Positions 18,701-28,098 are shown, numbered from the stretch's first letter. The stretch is DNA of 64,000 bases from Mannheimia granulomatis (GCF_013377255.1 NZ_CP016614.1:1310501-1374500); one strand, 5' to 3'. A program made the numbers and translations. Notes: generated by a model not told the origin, from the letters alone.

Positions 18701-20218
18701 AACTAATTCAAAAGCTTTCTCAAACTGGGTTTTCGCCATATCTGATACGCTTAAGCGTTGCTCCAGCTCAAATACTTTATCCGTTAGATCTTCTGCTTGA
18801 GCTTCAAATTCAGCATGGTAATCTTCGATATTATTTAAATCTAAATTTACCAAGCCGGTTAATTGCTTCGCTTTTTCTAACGCATTCACCGCCTGCTGGT
18901 ATTGTAATGCTCGGGTTTGCTGAGCATCTAAGGCTTGTTGATAATCCGCCATTTGCGAGCGAAGTTCTTCAACGTGGTCATCTGCTTGATCCGCTCGAGC
19001 TTGCGCATTTTCCGCCACATCCGCAATTTCTTCCAACGCTTCCTGTTGCTCTTCAAGCTTGATATTCAGCTCTTCCACTTCATCTTGATAGCGTTCGATC
19101 TTTTCTTGATGGCGTAAGGCGTTCATCACTAAATTTAGATGATCATTCGCGCTATTGTATTCCGCCTCTAACGCATTTTCGGTTTCGGCAATATCCACCG
19201 TTTCACGGCTAAATTCCACAAAACGTTGCTGCTCAACTAAAATCTTAGACTTCGCCGCATACCACTCTTTACGTTGCTCTAACGCTTGCAACACGTTACT
19301 ACGGCGTTCGTTGGCATTGCGCATATAATCTGCCGACACATAATTGGTCGATTCCGTAATCAAGCGTTTGAACATATCACGATCAGATTGTGTAACCTTA
19401 ATCGCTTCTAGGGTCATTCGGTTTTCACGCAAAGCCGATTCCATATCTTGAAACGCTTGACGAACACCTGTATTTTCCGGCAATAAATAATCACGCAAGG
19501 ATTTGGTGATCACGCTTGAAATACCACCGTAAAGTGATGCTTCAATTAATTTATAGAATTTGCTGCGATCAGCCGCTGAACGTAAACGTTTTGGAATCAC
19601 GCCTAAGTCAAACATAAAGCTGTGATAGTCGGTAATTGAGTGATATTGTTTGAACTGTACTTCACTACCCTCGAATTTATCTTTAAGTTCATTAAGTGGA
19701 AGTACTCGAGCTTTATTACCCACTTGTTCAGTTAAAAGTCCGATAATAGTTTGATCGAGCGGAATATTTTGTACCGAGAATGAACGGATATCCACTTTCT
19801 TATCACGACCAACAATTTGTTGTAAACGCACACCGGTAATAATACGTTGCCCACGAGAGTTCAGCGATTCCAACACCGCATAACAGACACCGGCTTTTAA
19901 TTTACCGTATAAACCTCTATCACGAGAACCAGCAGTCGAGCCGGCCTCTGTCGTATTACGGAAATTCAGTAAGGTTAAATCAGGAATTAATGCGGTCACA
20001 AAACCCGCCATAGTGGTCGATTTACCCGCACCGTTACCGCCCGAAAGGGTTGTAACCAGTTCATCTAAATCAAAAGTACGAGCAAAAAAACCATTCCAAT
20101 TGATTAGAGTTAAAGAGTGGAACTTACCGCGTTTTAAACCTTCGTGACGAGGCATGACAGGTGCAAGAACTGTTGTTTGTTCAATTGCATTTTGTTCTAA
20201 TAATTCAATATTTTCCAT
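15737..20218 (-). CDS. mukB: Chromosome condensin ATPase MukB
   Basis: 1493 residues, the usual MukB size. N-terminal head with Walker A GGNGAGKS (residues 60-67); two long coiled-coil arms (residues ~290-670 and ~790-1200, rich in Gln/Glu/Leu) separated by the hinge; C-terminal head with the ABC signature SSALSTGEAIGTGMSI and Walker B RLLFLDEAARLD. MukB dimerises through the hinge and, with MukE and MukF, loads on DNA and organises the chromosome. It is the last gene of mukF-mukE-mukB, starting six bases after mukE. Confidence 0.98.
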   Translation of the reverse strand: MENIELLEQNAIEQTTVLAPVMPRHEGLKRGKFHSLTLINWNGFFARTFDLDELVTTLSGGNGAGKSTTMAGFVTALIPDLTLLNFRNTTEAGSTAGSRDRGLYGKLKAGVCYAVLESLNSRGQRIITGVRLQQIVGRDKKVDIRSFSVQNIPLDQTIIGLLTEQVGNKARVLPLNELKDKFEGSEVQFKQYHSITDYHSFMFDLGVIPKRLRSAADRSKFYKLIEASLYGGISSVITKSLRDYLLPENTGVRQAFQDMESALRENRMTLEAIKVTQSDRDMFKRLITESTNYVSADYMRNANERRSNVLQALEQRKEWYAAKSKILVEQQRFVEFSRETVDIAETENALEAEYNSANDHLNLVMNALRHQEKIERYQDEVEELNIKLEEQQEALEEIADVAENAQARADQADDHVEELRSQMADYQQALDAQQTRALQYQQAVNALEKAKQLTGLVNLDLNNIEDYHAEFEAQAEDLTDKVFELEQRLSVSDMAKTQFEKAFELVCKISGEIDRLQAWEEARTLLSAFPEQKMQAQQAISLRQKLNDLEQRLQQQQNAQRLLAEFNQKSQQQLNSSEALEDYFDEQQARLEDLEAELSDFVEQRSTQRQQREQLNQQYQQLAKNAPAWHTAQSALARLEEQCGEKFEAGQSVMQFMQTMLSKEREATLARDELARQEQLLDEKITRLSQPDGSEDARLNHLAERFGGVLLSELYDDVSIEDAPYFSALYGEARHAIVVRDLEATKAQLEKLDDCPSDLYLIEGDPSAFDDAVFSAEELSEGVVVKVSERQWRYSKFPDVPLFGRAAREKHLETLKAERDEISEKHAERAFDVQKCQRLHQHLSQFVGTHLNLAFQENPETLMQEIAAKRAEIERELAQSSGNEQQLRHQLESVKAQLQILNKILPLANLLADETLAERAQECREQLELAEEDEIFIRQFGTTLSQLEPIAAALKSDPALFEQLEADYSRSVAEQKVLQQKVFSLADVINRRLHFSYEETVGTEGSALTEQLRQRLENAQREREQAREQLRQAQSQLSQYNQVLTGLRSSYDAKNQMLQELIREIDDLGVRGDTGAEERARFRRDELQQRLSQQRSRKGYLDKQIAVIEAEMDNLNRTLRKAERDYKAQRELVVQAKASWCIVQRLSRNSDVEKRLNRRELAYQSVEELRSISDKALGALRTAVADNEYLRDSLRASEDSRKPENKVAFFIAVYQHLRERIRQDIIKTDDPIDAIEQMEIELSRLTNELTGREKKLAISVESVANILRKTIQREQHRILQLNQGLQNIAFGQVKGVRLVVNIRDTHAILLNALSNNREEHKDLFDSQKLSFSEALAMLYKRVNPHIEMGQRTPQTIGEELLDYRNYLDLEVETFRGADGWMRAESSALSTGEAIGTGMSILLMVVQSWEEEARRMRAKDILPARLLFLDEAARLDATSINTLFELCERLDMQLLIAAPENISPERGTTYKLVRKITNNQEYVHVVGLKGFGQK

Positions 20219-20224
20219 TACTTA

Positions 20225-20947
20225 TTATTCCTCATCAGCCACTTCAGTATCATCTAACTCATTTGCAAGATTTTCATCTAATTCAACCGCTTGTTCGGCT
20301 AGAAGTGACGGTGTAGTTGCCTCACCATCACGAATCAAACGCAATTGCGCTTCTCGAGGATCGTCTCCTGTCCTCACATCCGCACCAAAACGGAATACCG
20401 ATTCTGAAATCACAAATTTTTTACTATTTTGCTCACCCACACGGGTAATAATACCGATACGTGCGAGACGACGTAACGCACCACCAACTTTTTCCGCTAA
20501 CTTAGCACGATCTAAATCAGAACCTGTCGAACGTGGATTTACCGCCTTTAATAATTTGCTTTCATCCGCAAGGCTCAGCAATTCTTCATACACATCATCT
20601 TGGCTAAAAATACCTTGTTGCGCCAAACGCTCCGGGCTTAAGTAGAGATAACACAATACTTTTCCAACCAACATTTCCATTTCAGACATTGCCGAACGGT
20701 TAATCAAAGTGGATGCTTTAGGACGTAAGTAGAAAAAGCCCTCAGGTGCGCGAATTAATTCTACATGGTAACGGCGGTAAAACTCTTCTAATTCCGTTTG
20801 AAAATCCATCAAAAAAGCGTGTTCATCAAGGGATTCTATACTAATATGGCGACCGGCACGTAGTTGGCTGTCAAGCTGTGGGAAAATTGAATTAGCAATC
20901 GCCAACGCCAATTTTGGGGAAATCATCTCTTGGATATTATCTGTCAT
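20225..20947 (-). CDS. mukE: Condensin subunit MukE
   Basis: 240 residues, matching the MukE family (E. coli ~234). Conserved pieces are SPKLALAIANSIFPQLDSQL, HAFLMDFQTELEEFYRRYHV and LRPKASTLINRSAMSEMEML. MukE is a winged-helix KITE protein that bridges MukF to the MukB heads. It lies between mukF (48 bases upstream) and mukB (six bases downstream) with an acidic C-terminal tail (ENLANELDDTEVADEE). Part of one operon. Confidence 0.96.
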   Translation of the reverse strand: MTDNIQEMISPKLALAIANSIFPQLDSQLRAGRHISIESLDEHAFLMDFQTELEEFYRRYHVELIRAPEGFFYLRPKASTLINRSAMSEMEMLVGKVLCYLYLSPERLAQQGIFSQDDVYEELLSLADESKLLKAVNPRSTGSDLDRAKLAEKVGGALRRLARIGIITRVGEQNSKKFVISESVFRFGADVRTGDDPREAQLRLIRDGEATTPSLLAEQAVELDENLANELDDTEVADEE

Positions 20948-20995
20948 GTTATATCTCTCTTAATTTGCAAAACTTTTATAAAAAACAACCGCTTG

Positions 20996-22339
20996 TTACT
21001 TATTATATTGGTCAATCACATTAGCTTGCACTTCCGCACCCTGATCGTTAATCGGCTGCCATTGTGGATAAACAGCCTGACTGTCTTGGCTTGCCATACC
21101 AAGTTTAACTGCTTGGTCAACAATAATTCTAGCCACATCAAAATGACGAGATTCCGGGAATCGAGCAAGTTGCTCTCGTAAAATCACACCTAAATCTATC
21201 GGCTTACTTTCTGCTCGGAATGGCGCCAAATGAGCTTGCATTGCCGATACAATTTGTTCTTGCACGTCAGAAAGGGCCTCATATTCCAATTCACTTGGCA
21301 GCTCTCCGACCGACTCTGCTTCATTCAACACAGCTTCATCATCGCGCAAATCCAACAAAGCGTCTGCTTTTGCGGTATAAAGCAACCAAGGGGAATTGTA
21401 GTAATCCTGAATAGATTGGCGCAAACGCTGCCCAAACACTCGATTTTTATCCATATCAATAGCTGTACGAATAAATTTATGCACGTGACGATCGTAGCCG
21501 ATCCAAAGATCGATTGCCTGTTGTCCCCAACTGATAATGCGGTCAAGTTTATTTTGTAGATTGATGATAAGCTGATCAATAAAATCCAAATCATCACGTG
21601 CAATTAAGCAACTTTGAATGCGCAATAATTGAGCCTGTAGCTTATCGCCTGCTGCATTTAAGGTATCTTGCAGCTCTCTCAAATTGCCTGAAGTTTCATC
21701 TAATAACTGCTCACAGCTCATAATCGCTTCGTGCCAATTTTGGCTAAGTAGCTCAGCAATTCGCTCACGAATTTGGTGCTGGTTTTCATCCATTATGCGT
21801 TGGGAAAGATCGATACTATCAAAAATTTCTGCGACCGAATATTTTAGCGGCGCAAATACATTATTCCGCCAAAACCGTTCATCTTTTGACGCTTCTGTAC
21901 CTTCTTCAGCAGCAACAGAAGCCCGCTGAATTTCATCTGCCACAATAGAAAGCTGAATTGAAAGGCGAAGCGTTGAAAATTCGCGCTGACGAACATAGTA
22001 GTTTGAAATCCCGACACCCAACGGTGTTACCCGATAAATTGCCAAACCTTCTGTAAATTCACTACTAAAACGATTTAACAAACGTTGTCTAACTAGGTCA
22101 TTAATCGCATTATTGGCACGCTGTGTAAAAGTCGCATCTGATTGCTCAAACGAATTTGAAACATGGCGAAAAAGATCGATTAGATCACTTTCTAACAGTT
22201 CACCATCTGTCTGTTCTTGATTATAAATAGAGATAGCAAGTAAAAAAGCTAAGCGGTCAGAAGAAAGTGAAAGAGAAAATTCACGATCTTTCGTCCACGA
22301 AATGAGTTCTGGAATAGTCTGTGCCAATTCGTTTTGCAT
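20996..22339 (-). CDS. mukF: Condensin kleisin MukF
   Basis: 447 residues, close to E. coli MukF (440). It begins with the winged-helix dimer domain (ELISWTKDREFSLSLSSDRLAFLLAI), continues with a helical middle domain (SIQLSIVADEIQRASVAAEE) and ends with the MukB-head-binding part. MukF is the kleisin that closes the MukB ring. It is the first gene of the muk operon; a methyltransferase gene (smtA/cmoM), often upstream of mukF in enterics, is absent here because degraded sequence begins directly upstream. Confidence 0.97.
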   Translation of the reverse strand: MQNELAQTIPELISWTKDREFSLSLSSDRLAFLLAISIYNQEQTDGELLESDLIDLFRHVSNSFEQSDATFTQRANNAINDLVRQRLLNRFSSEFTEGLAIYRVTPLGVGISNYYVRQREFSTLRLSIQLSIVADEIQRASVAAEEGTEASKDERFWRNNVFAPLKYSVAEIFDSIDLSQRIMDENQHQIRERIAELLSQNWHEAIMSCEQLLDETSGNLRELQDTLNAAGDKLQAQLLRIQSCLIARDDLDFIDQLIINLQNKLDRIISWGQQAIDLWIGYDRHVHKFIRTAIDMDKNRVFGQRLRQSIQDYYNSPWLLYTAKADALLDLRDDEAVLNEAESVGELPSELEYEALSDVQEQIVSAMQAHLAPFRAESKPIDLGVILREQLARFPESRHFDVARIIVDQAVKLGMASQDSQAVYPQWQPINDQGAEVQANVIDQYNK

Positions 22340-22511
22340 ACGGGCTCAATCTTTGATTTAGTATAAAATAGAAAAATAGTCTTTATTGTAACTGAACGAG
22401 AGGAAAATGGGAATGGAAGGATAAAATACAAACAGTAATTTTTATAAACTACCCTAACTATTTATAACACTTTTTCAGCAATTTCACACTTATCTTCAAA
22501 TACACAAACGG

Positions 22512-22830
22512 TTATATTCTCTCAATTTTTTGCAAATCACTAATTTTCTGTACCAGCCCTGCTAAGCTCTCCGCCTGCATTTTTTCCATCACACTTGAGC
22601 GGTGTACTTCCACTGTGCACACCGACACAGCAAGCTGATCATCCATCTGCTTGTTGGTGATGCTTTGCTAATCTAGAGCACCAAATTCCGCTCTTTTCTG
22701 GTAAGTTTAGCGTAATTTTTGATACACTTGTTGACCGTCCAGCAGCGACACACGAATATTGAGCAACACCGCACCGAGTTGGGGCAAATCGCCTGCTCAA
22801 TAAATTCCACTCTGTTTTACCAGGTTTAAT
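22512..22830 (-). pseudogene. ttrR: Remnant of tetrathionate response regulator ttrR
   Basis: On the minus strand a receiver fragment reads LGAVLLNIRVSLLDGQQVYQ, equivalent to VVLLDMRMPVLDGQ of Salmonella TtrR. After an internal deletion comes the LuxR/FixJ DNA-binding region: LTRKERNLVL, an in-frame stop, then SITNKQMDDQLAVSVCTVEV and HRSSVMEKMQAESLAGLVQK to a stop at 22512-22514. Frame breaks, the stop codon and loss of the segment between receiver and HTH show it is dead. Other ttr pieces lie at 22895, 29500 and 36111. Confidence 0.75.
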
Positions 22831-22894
22831 CGGACAATTGGCTCTGCCAAAAGTGCATCCAAAATTTAGGCGGCAAGGGCTTCGGCACATTCGG

Positions 22895-22990
22895 CTTCAC
22901 CGCCTCAATCTGATTTTCTGCAAATAACAAGGTATTATCCACCGGGAAGCCAGAAAACCACATCTCAAAATCCCAGTTTTGACGCATTCC
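22895..22990 (-). pseudogene. ttrS: Small remnant of tetrathionate sensor ttrS
   Basis: The minus strand reads NWDFEMWFSGFPVDNTLLFA then ENQIEAV, which lines up with the periplasmic sensor domain of Salmonella TtrS (RDFHLRFTGFPGDALVYMLR). Only about 30 residues survive. A second, diverged copy of the same stretch occurs near 29550. It abuts the alcohol dehydrogenase fragment at about 22984-22996. Confidence 0.55.
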
Positions 22991-23391
22991 GCCTAGGTGC
23001 AAGCCTTGTGGTGCTTTCCACTGATGACGAGCAGATGAGCGAGGCAGCCAATACCTTTGATCTGATTATCGACACCGTGCCATACACCCACGACCTGAAA
23101 GCCTATATCCCAACGCTCACACTAAACGGCTCATTAGTGCTGGTCGGGCTGATCGGTGAATTAGAACAGACGATTAACACCGTACCAATGATTATGGGAC
23201 GCCGTAGCATTTCGGCATCGGTGATTGGCAGGATTAAAGAAACCCAAGAAATGCTGGATTTCTGTGCCGATCATAACATCGTGGCAGATGTAGAGATGAT
23301 TGCAATGAGTGAGATCAACACCGCCTACGAACGTATGCAAAAATCCGATGTGAAATATCGGTTTGTGATTGAGGGGAGTTTGAAAGGGTAA
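22984..23391 (+). pseudogene. C-terminal fragment of a zinc alcohol dehydrogenase
   Basis: The open frame AFRLGASLVVLSTDDEQMSE through to ...MQKSDVKYRFVIEGSLKG matches the last ~135 residues of YahK/AdhC-type NADP-dependent cinnamyl/benzyl alcohol dehydrogenases, including the Rossmann segment and ETQEMLDFCADHNIVADVEM. The N-terminal catalytic domain with the zinc ligands is absent: the similarity stops at about 22984, where ttrS-like sequence of the opposite strand begins. It is therefore a truncated relic at a rearrangement junction; an internal GTG (23008) could in principle start a short peptide. Confidence 0.8.
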
Positions 23392-23544
23392 TTTAGCTAT
23401 AAAGGAGTGAGTAATACTGTTTTGGAGAAAGTAGGGCTTTACTCTAATCTTATCCATGCTTTATTATTAAAATATTTAAAATTTTTCAGTTAGAAATATG
23501 TTAAAATAGGAAAGCTAATATTTTTACATAAATGAGAGTAATTT

Positions 23545-25311
23545 ATGTGGTCAGATACTGAATCTAAAGAGGACTATCTCAATTTTGGCGAAGTGTCTCA
23601 AATCGTTACTGAAATATTGGAAACTGAAGCTATGTTACCAGTTTCAATAGGTATTTTTGGTAACTGGGGTGCAGGCAAGTCTTCCCTGTTAAATTTAATT
23701 GAGCAACAAATCAAGCCCGATGAGTGGATTGTGATTAAATTTGATGCTTGGCTTTATCAAGGATTTGACGATGCCAGGGCAGCACTTTTAGAAGTGATTG
23801 CTAGTCATTTGATTCAGGCTGCCAAAGATGACGAAACCATTTGGAAAAAATCTAAAAATTTATTTGCAAGAATTGATGGATTGCGTTTGTTTGGTTTAAT
23901 GGCTGATGGGGCTGCTTTAGCAGCAGGAATACCAACTTTTGGTTTAATTTCCAGAACATTTGAAACAGCCCAAAATTCATTGGATGGTATTCAAGATGAA
24001 GCAGAAAGTAAACAAGCTATAGAAACAGGAAAAGAGATTATTGATTCAGGAAAAAATCTTATCAAGCCAAAGGAGAAACAAACACCACCACAACAAATCA
24101 ATGCGTTTAGAAAAGAATATGGCGAAATATTACAGGATTTAGGTAAAAAGCTGGTTATTGTTATTGATAACCTTGACCGTTGTCTGCCTGCTAATGCCAT
24201 TCAAACATTGGAAGCCATTCGCTTATTCTTATTTTTAAATCGTACCGCTTTTATTATTGCGGCTGATGAGGAAATGATTCGCCATTCAGTTGCGGAACAT
24301 TACAAAGATTTGTCTTATAGTCATCAAATTGATTATTTGGACAAACTCATTCAGATTCCTATTCGTGTACCGAAAGCTGGTGTTCTTGAGATTCGCGCGT
24401 ATTTGTATATGCTACACGCCATTCATCAAAAATTATCTACCGAAACATTAGAAAACTTACGCCAATTTTTAGAAAACCATTTGCAACAATCTTGGCAAAA
24501 TCAATCCTTAAAGCCAGAACAAGTAGCTGAAACTATTGGAGAGCAAAATAATCAAGCTCTATTGGCAGATTTTGAGCGAGCGAACAGAATAGCCCCTTTA
24601 TTGGCAAATTCGCCAAACATTCACGGTAATCCTAGAATTGTAAAACGAATTTTAAATACTATTAAAATGCGAGCCAAAATTTCAGATAAGCGTCAAATGC
24701 CATTAGATGAAGCGATTATTACCAAATTGGTAATTTTTGAGCGATGTGTGGATTCTGATACAGTAATAAAATTTTATCAGCTTATCAATGAAAAAGAGGG
24801 CAAACCTGAATTATTAAAAGAGCTGGAAAATAACAATGAGCAAAATTTATCAATACTCTCTGAAAATAAACCCATTCAAACATTTATCAAAGAATGGGTA
24901 AAATTAGAGCCCAAATTATCTGATCTTGATTTGCGAGCGGCAATTTATTTATCCAGAGAAACCATACCGCTAAATACTTATACTGCTCAACTTTCTCAAA
25001 AAGCCCAAGATGCTTTAAGCATTTTACTTACAACCACAACAATAACAGGTTCTCAATATACCCAAAATGCCATTCAACAATTAACGACAGATGAACAAAT
25101 CTCTGTTATGGAATCCTTAATTGAACAATTAAGAAAAGTGGATAATTGGGATAAAAGTCCAAATGGTTTTACAGGGGCTTGTTTGTTGGCGGAAAATTCA
25201 GAAGATGGTGCAAAAATTTTAAACCGTTTTATTGTTGGATTGAAAAATAAAGGCATTAACTATCCGTGGTTAAACAAAAGATTAAAAAGCAAAACTTGGT
25301 ATCAGGAGTAA
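23545..25311 (+). CDS. qatA: Qat anti-phage system KAP ATPase QatA
   Basis: 588 residues of the KAP family of P-loop NTPases. Walker A is GNWGAGKS (residues 39-46) and Walker B VIVIDNLDRC near residues 203-213, with the KAP-specific insert between them that may contact the membrane (RLFGLMADGAALAAGIPTFG). The C-terminal third is helical. It opens a four-gene set in the order ATPase, QatB, QueC-like, TatD-like, which is the defining layout of the Qat defence system that protects bacteria from phage. qatB starts three bases after its stop. The mechanism of Qat is not established. Confidence 0.93.
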   Translation: MWSDTESKEDYLNFGEVSQIVTEILETEAMLPVSIGIFGNWGAGKSSLLNLIEQQIKPDEWIVIKFDAWLYQGFDDARAALLEVIASHLIQAAKDDETIWKKSKNLFARIDGLRLFGLMADGAALAAGIPTFGLISRTFETAQNSLDGIQDEAESKQAIETGKEIIDSGKNLIKPKEKQTPPQQINAFRKEYGEILQDLGKKLVIVIDNLDRCLPANAIQTLEAIRLFLFLNRTAFIIAADEEMIRHSVAEHYKDLSYSHQIDYLDKLIQIPIRVPKAGVLEIRAYLYMLHAIHQKLSTETLENLRQFLENHLQQSWQNQSLKPEQVAETIGEQNNQALLADFERANRIAPLLANSPNIHGNPRIVKRILNTIKMRAKISDKRQMPLDEAIITKLVIFERCVDSDTVIKFYQLINEKEGKPELLKELENNNEQNLSILSENKPIQTFIKEWVKLEPKLSDLDLRAAIYLSRETIPLNTYTAQLSQKAQDALSILLTTTTITGSQYTQNAIQQLTTDEQISVMESLIEQLRKVDNWDKSPNGFTGACLLAENSEDGAKILNRFIVGLKNKGINYPWLNKRLKSKTWYQE

Positions 25312-25314
25312 TCA

Positions 25315-26055
25315 ATGGGTACTTCACAATCTAGCGTAGGACCAAATGGTCGTTCCCCTCTATTACCTGCTTGGGTTGATGACAGCCAAGCATTGCCACA
25401 AACATCAGAACCGCAACGATTAAAAGGCTTCCGCCAAGCAATAGGTAGGGCTGTACAAGGCGGTGGGCGTGAGGATGTGCGTAAAGCGCTCGGTCATTAC
25501 GCTCAAAAAGCCAGTGGTGGTAAACATACAGCCGTACAAAAGCTGGGAAAAATTACCCAAGCAGGTTCGGGCTTATTTGGTATTTTTTCAGGCAGCCAGC
25601 AGCAAGAATATTCGGTTAATTTAAATAGTTTAAATGGTCAGCCTTGCGATGCAGTTATCAATCAAATTACCGAACTTTTGGCTGGACATCACGGAGATTC
25701 AGACAAAATTCGTTCTGCGATAAATGTGGCGTTATCAGAAGCATTAGAAGGAATGACGACTTTTGATGAAAATAGTATTACTGTTGAAGTCATTGGTAAA
25801 ATGATGGTTTGTTATTTAACTGAAAGCATTTTTCTGCAAATTGTACACGATGCGGGCAAGGCTTGGAAAAAAGGTGATAGTCCTGTGCAAATTGCCGAAG
25901 CGGAAAATGCTTTACGACAACTCATTCGTGAAGTGGTTGATATTACGCTTGCTCCCAAGGTTACAGATGATATTTGCCAGCTAACAACCGAACAAATGCA
26001 AGAAATTCAAAATCAAGCCATTTTGGAAATTTGGGAAGAATGGGAGAATTATTGA
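25315..26055 (+). CDS. qatB: Qat anti-phage system protein QatB
   Basis: 246 residues. The N-terminus MGTSQSSVGPNGRSPLLPAW with its Gly/Ser/Pro-rich lead and the following RFR-type helix (LKGFRQAIGRAVQGGGREDV, LGHYAQKASGG) is the QatB hallmark. The C-terminal half is helical and ends in an acidic tail (EIWEEWENY). No enzymatic motif is visible. In published Qat systems QatB is essential, but its function is unknown. It sits three bases after qatA, and its TGA shares one base with the ATG of qatC (TGATG), indicating tight coupling. Confidence 0.9.
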   Translation: MGTSQSSVGPNGRSPLLPAWVDDSQALPQTSEPQRLKGFRQAIGRAVQGGGREDVRKALGHYAQKASGGKHTAVQKLGKITQAGSGLFGIFSGSQQQEYSVNLNSLNGQPCDAVINQITELLAGHHGDSDKIRSAINVALSEALEGMTTFDENSITVEVIGKMMVCYLTESIFLQIVHDAGKAWKKGDSPVQIAEAENALRQLIREVVDITLAPKVTDDICQLTTEQMQEIQNQAILEIWEEWENY

Positions 26056-27251
26056 TGACTCAATTAGTTTTTCATCACGATATTGAACAATTAAAAAATC
26101 TACCAAATGGTGCAATACCTGTTCGGCTGTATGAAATGGGCGATAAAAATCTACAAATTGCCTATATCGGTAATGCGGTTTTGGATAAAGTAAAAAGATT
26201 AGGTATTGAGCCCAGTAATACCGTAATGGATTTTTTGACGATTGCTTTGGCAGTTACCGCAGCGGATACTTTTGTTTTACGAAAAGATACCGCAAATGGT
26301 TGGTGTCGTTCTTTTTCCATTACTTTACCTTTGTGTCAGCCTGATATTTGGCAAGCAAACAAAACCCATTTAGAGCAAATTTTACACTTTTTGAGTGGCG
26401 ATATTTGGCAATTTAATTTTCAGGCAGGCGAGCAATTACCGCCACAGCCCTATAAATTAAGTAGCAGAGCTAAATTGGTGGATTTGAGAAATAAAGACTG
26501 CGTTTGTTTGTTTTCAGGTGGTTTGGATTCGGCAATTGGAGCAATTGATTTATTAGAGCAGGGTTATTCACCTGTTTTGGTTAGTCACTCTTATAAAGGC
26601 GACAAATCACGCCAACAAATGATTGTTGAAAAATTTAATCAAAGTCGTTATGCCAATCAATTTTCTCAACTTAATGCAATTGCACAGCCACATTTAAACA
26701 ATGGTAGGACGACTGAAATCACAATGCGAACCAGAAGTTTAAATTTCTTGGCATTTGCAGTTGTATCAGCTTATGCATTACAGGAAGTTGTGCAAGAAGA
26801 GATTGATATTTTCGTGCCTGAAAATGGAGTGATTTCAATCAATGCACCTTTAACGCCACGCAGAGTAGGTACTTTGAGTACTCGTACTACGCACCCTTAT
26901 TTTATTCAAGAATTACAAAAATTGTTCACTGCAGTCAATATTCCTTTTACTTTAAAAAATCCTTATCAATTTAAAACCAAAGGACAAATGATAGCAGAAT
27001 GTGCAAATTTACCATTATTACAACAAATTATCCCCGATACTGTTTCGTGTAGTCATTGGAAACGCAAAAACCAACAATGCGGAGTTTGTGTTCCTTGCCT
27101 GATTCGTAGAGCGTCATTGCATTATGCTGGCATCACCAATGATGCTGAATATGAGTTCAATGACATTCGGCAAATCTTGACACATCAGGATAGAAAAGAT
27201 GATTTATTTGCTTTAATGAGCGCTATTGGTCAAAAAAACATCGTAATATAA
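26055..27251 (+). CDS. qatC: Qat anti-phage system QueC-like protein QatC, C-terminally frameshifted
   Basis: 398 residues as read from the ATG at 26055. The PP-loop motif SGGLDS (residues 154-159) and four cysteines in C-x9-C-x2-C-x2-C (C332, C342, C345, C348) match QueC, which converts a carboxylate to a nitrile in 7-deazaguanine synthesis; QatC may modify a protein or nucleotide similarly (inference). The frame breaks after a run of seven A's (27232-27238): one more A would extend the protein through KHRNINQWVLQSGSLPAQQL to a TGA at 27368-27370 overlapping the qatD start as ATGA. The intact form would be 438 residues. The lost tail lies beyond the catalytic motifs. Confidence 0.92.
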   Translation: MTQLVFHHDIEQLKNLPNGAIPVRLYEMGDKNLQIAYIGNAVLDKVKRLGIEPSNTVMDFLTIALAVTAADTFVLRKDTANGWCRSFSITLPLCQPDIWQANKTHLEQILHFLSGDIWQFNFQAGEQLPPQPYKLSSRAKLVDLRNKDCVCLFSGGLDSAIGAIDLLEQGYSPVLVSHSYKGDKSRQQMIVEKFNQSRYANQFSQLNAIAQPHLNNGRTTEITMRTRSLNFLAFAVVSAYALQEVVQEEIDIFVPENGVISINAPLTPRRVGTLSTRTTHPYFIQELQKLFTAVNIPFTLKNPYQFKTKGQMIAECANLPLLQQIIPDTVSCSHWKRKNQQCGVCVPCLIRRASLHYAGITNDAEYEFNDIRQILTHQDRKDDLFALMSAIGQKNIVI

Positions 27252-27366
27252 ATCAATGGGTTTTACAAAGTGGCTCATTACCTGCTCAACAATTAAATCA
27301 GTTTGCAGATGTTTTTAGGAATGGCTTAAATGAAGTGGAACAACTTTTAATAGTGAATCAAATATT

Positions 27367-28098
27367 ATGATGGATATGCATTGTCATTTGGATTTATACA
27401 CCAATCCACAATATGTTGTGAAACGATGCCAAGATGAAAATCTTTATGTCTTATCTGTTACAACTACACCCAAAGCATGGTATGGCACAAGTTTATTGGC
27501 GAAAGATTGCCCTCGTATTCGTACGGCTTTGGGATTACACCCACAATTGGCTCATGAGCGTTGGCAGGAGTTGGAATTGTTTGATTCCTTATTAAACCAA
27601 ACTCGCTATGTAGGTGAAATTGGTTTAGATGGAGGAAAAGAGTTTAAGGCATATTGGGAAACTCAATTAAAGGTTTTTCGCCATATTTTAAGAAGCTCGG
27701 CAAAAGCTGGTGGAAAAATATTAAGTGTACATTCTAGAATGAGTACAAATACTGTACTAGATGAATTAAGTCAAATAAATGATAACTTACCAATTCTTCA
27801 TTGGTTTTCAGGCACCAAACAGCAGTTAAAACGAGCGATTGAAATGGGGTGCTATTTTTCTGTAGGACCTGCAATGTTAAGAGGTAAAAAGGGTTATGAA
27901 TTGGTTCAAGTAATACCAAAAGAAAAGATATTAATTGAAACAGATGGGCCTTTTGGCACTTTTCAAGAACAAATTTTATATCCTTGGAATGTTGATATTG
28001 CCGTTTCAATGTTAGCGGATATTTGGGGTATGAATAATTTAGAAGCTGAAAACAATCTTAAACAGAATTTATTCAATCTTGTTTCTAAAAATATTTAA
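27367..28098 (+). CDS. qatD: Qat anti-phage system TatD-like nuclease QatD
   Basis: 243 residues of the TatD metal-dependent hydrolase family. The ATG at 27367 is followed by DMHCHLDLY, giving the first metal-binding HxH; later ligands are the glutamate in VGEIGLDGG, H in VHSRMS, H in LHWFSG and D in LIETDGPFG. TatD enzymes are magnesium- or zinc-dependent DNases. It is the last gene of the Qat operon. The start codon overlaps the restored stop of qatC as ATGA, supporting this start. All catalytic residues appear intact. Confidence 0.92.
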   Translation: MMDMHCHLDLYTNPQYVVKRCQDENLYVLSVTTTPKAWYGTSLLAKDCPRIRTALGLHPQLAHERWQELELFDSLLNQTRYVGEIGLDGGKEFKAYWETQLKVFRHILRSSAKAGGKILSVHSRMSTNTVLDELSQINDNLPILHWFSGTKQQLKRAIEMGCYFSVGPAMLRGKKGYELVQVIPKEKILIETDGPFGTFQEQILYPWNVDIAVSMLADIWGMNNLEAENNLKQNLFNLVSKNI

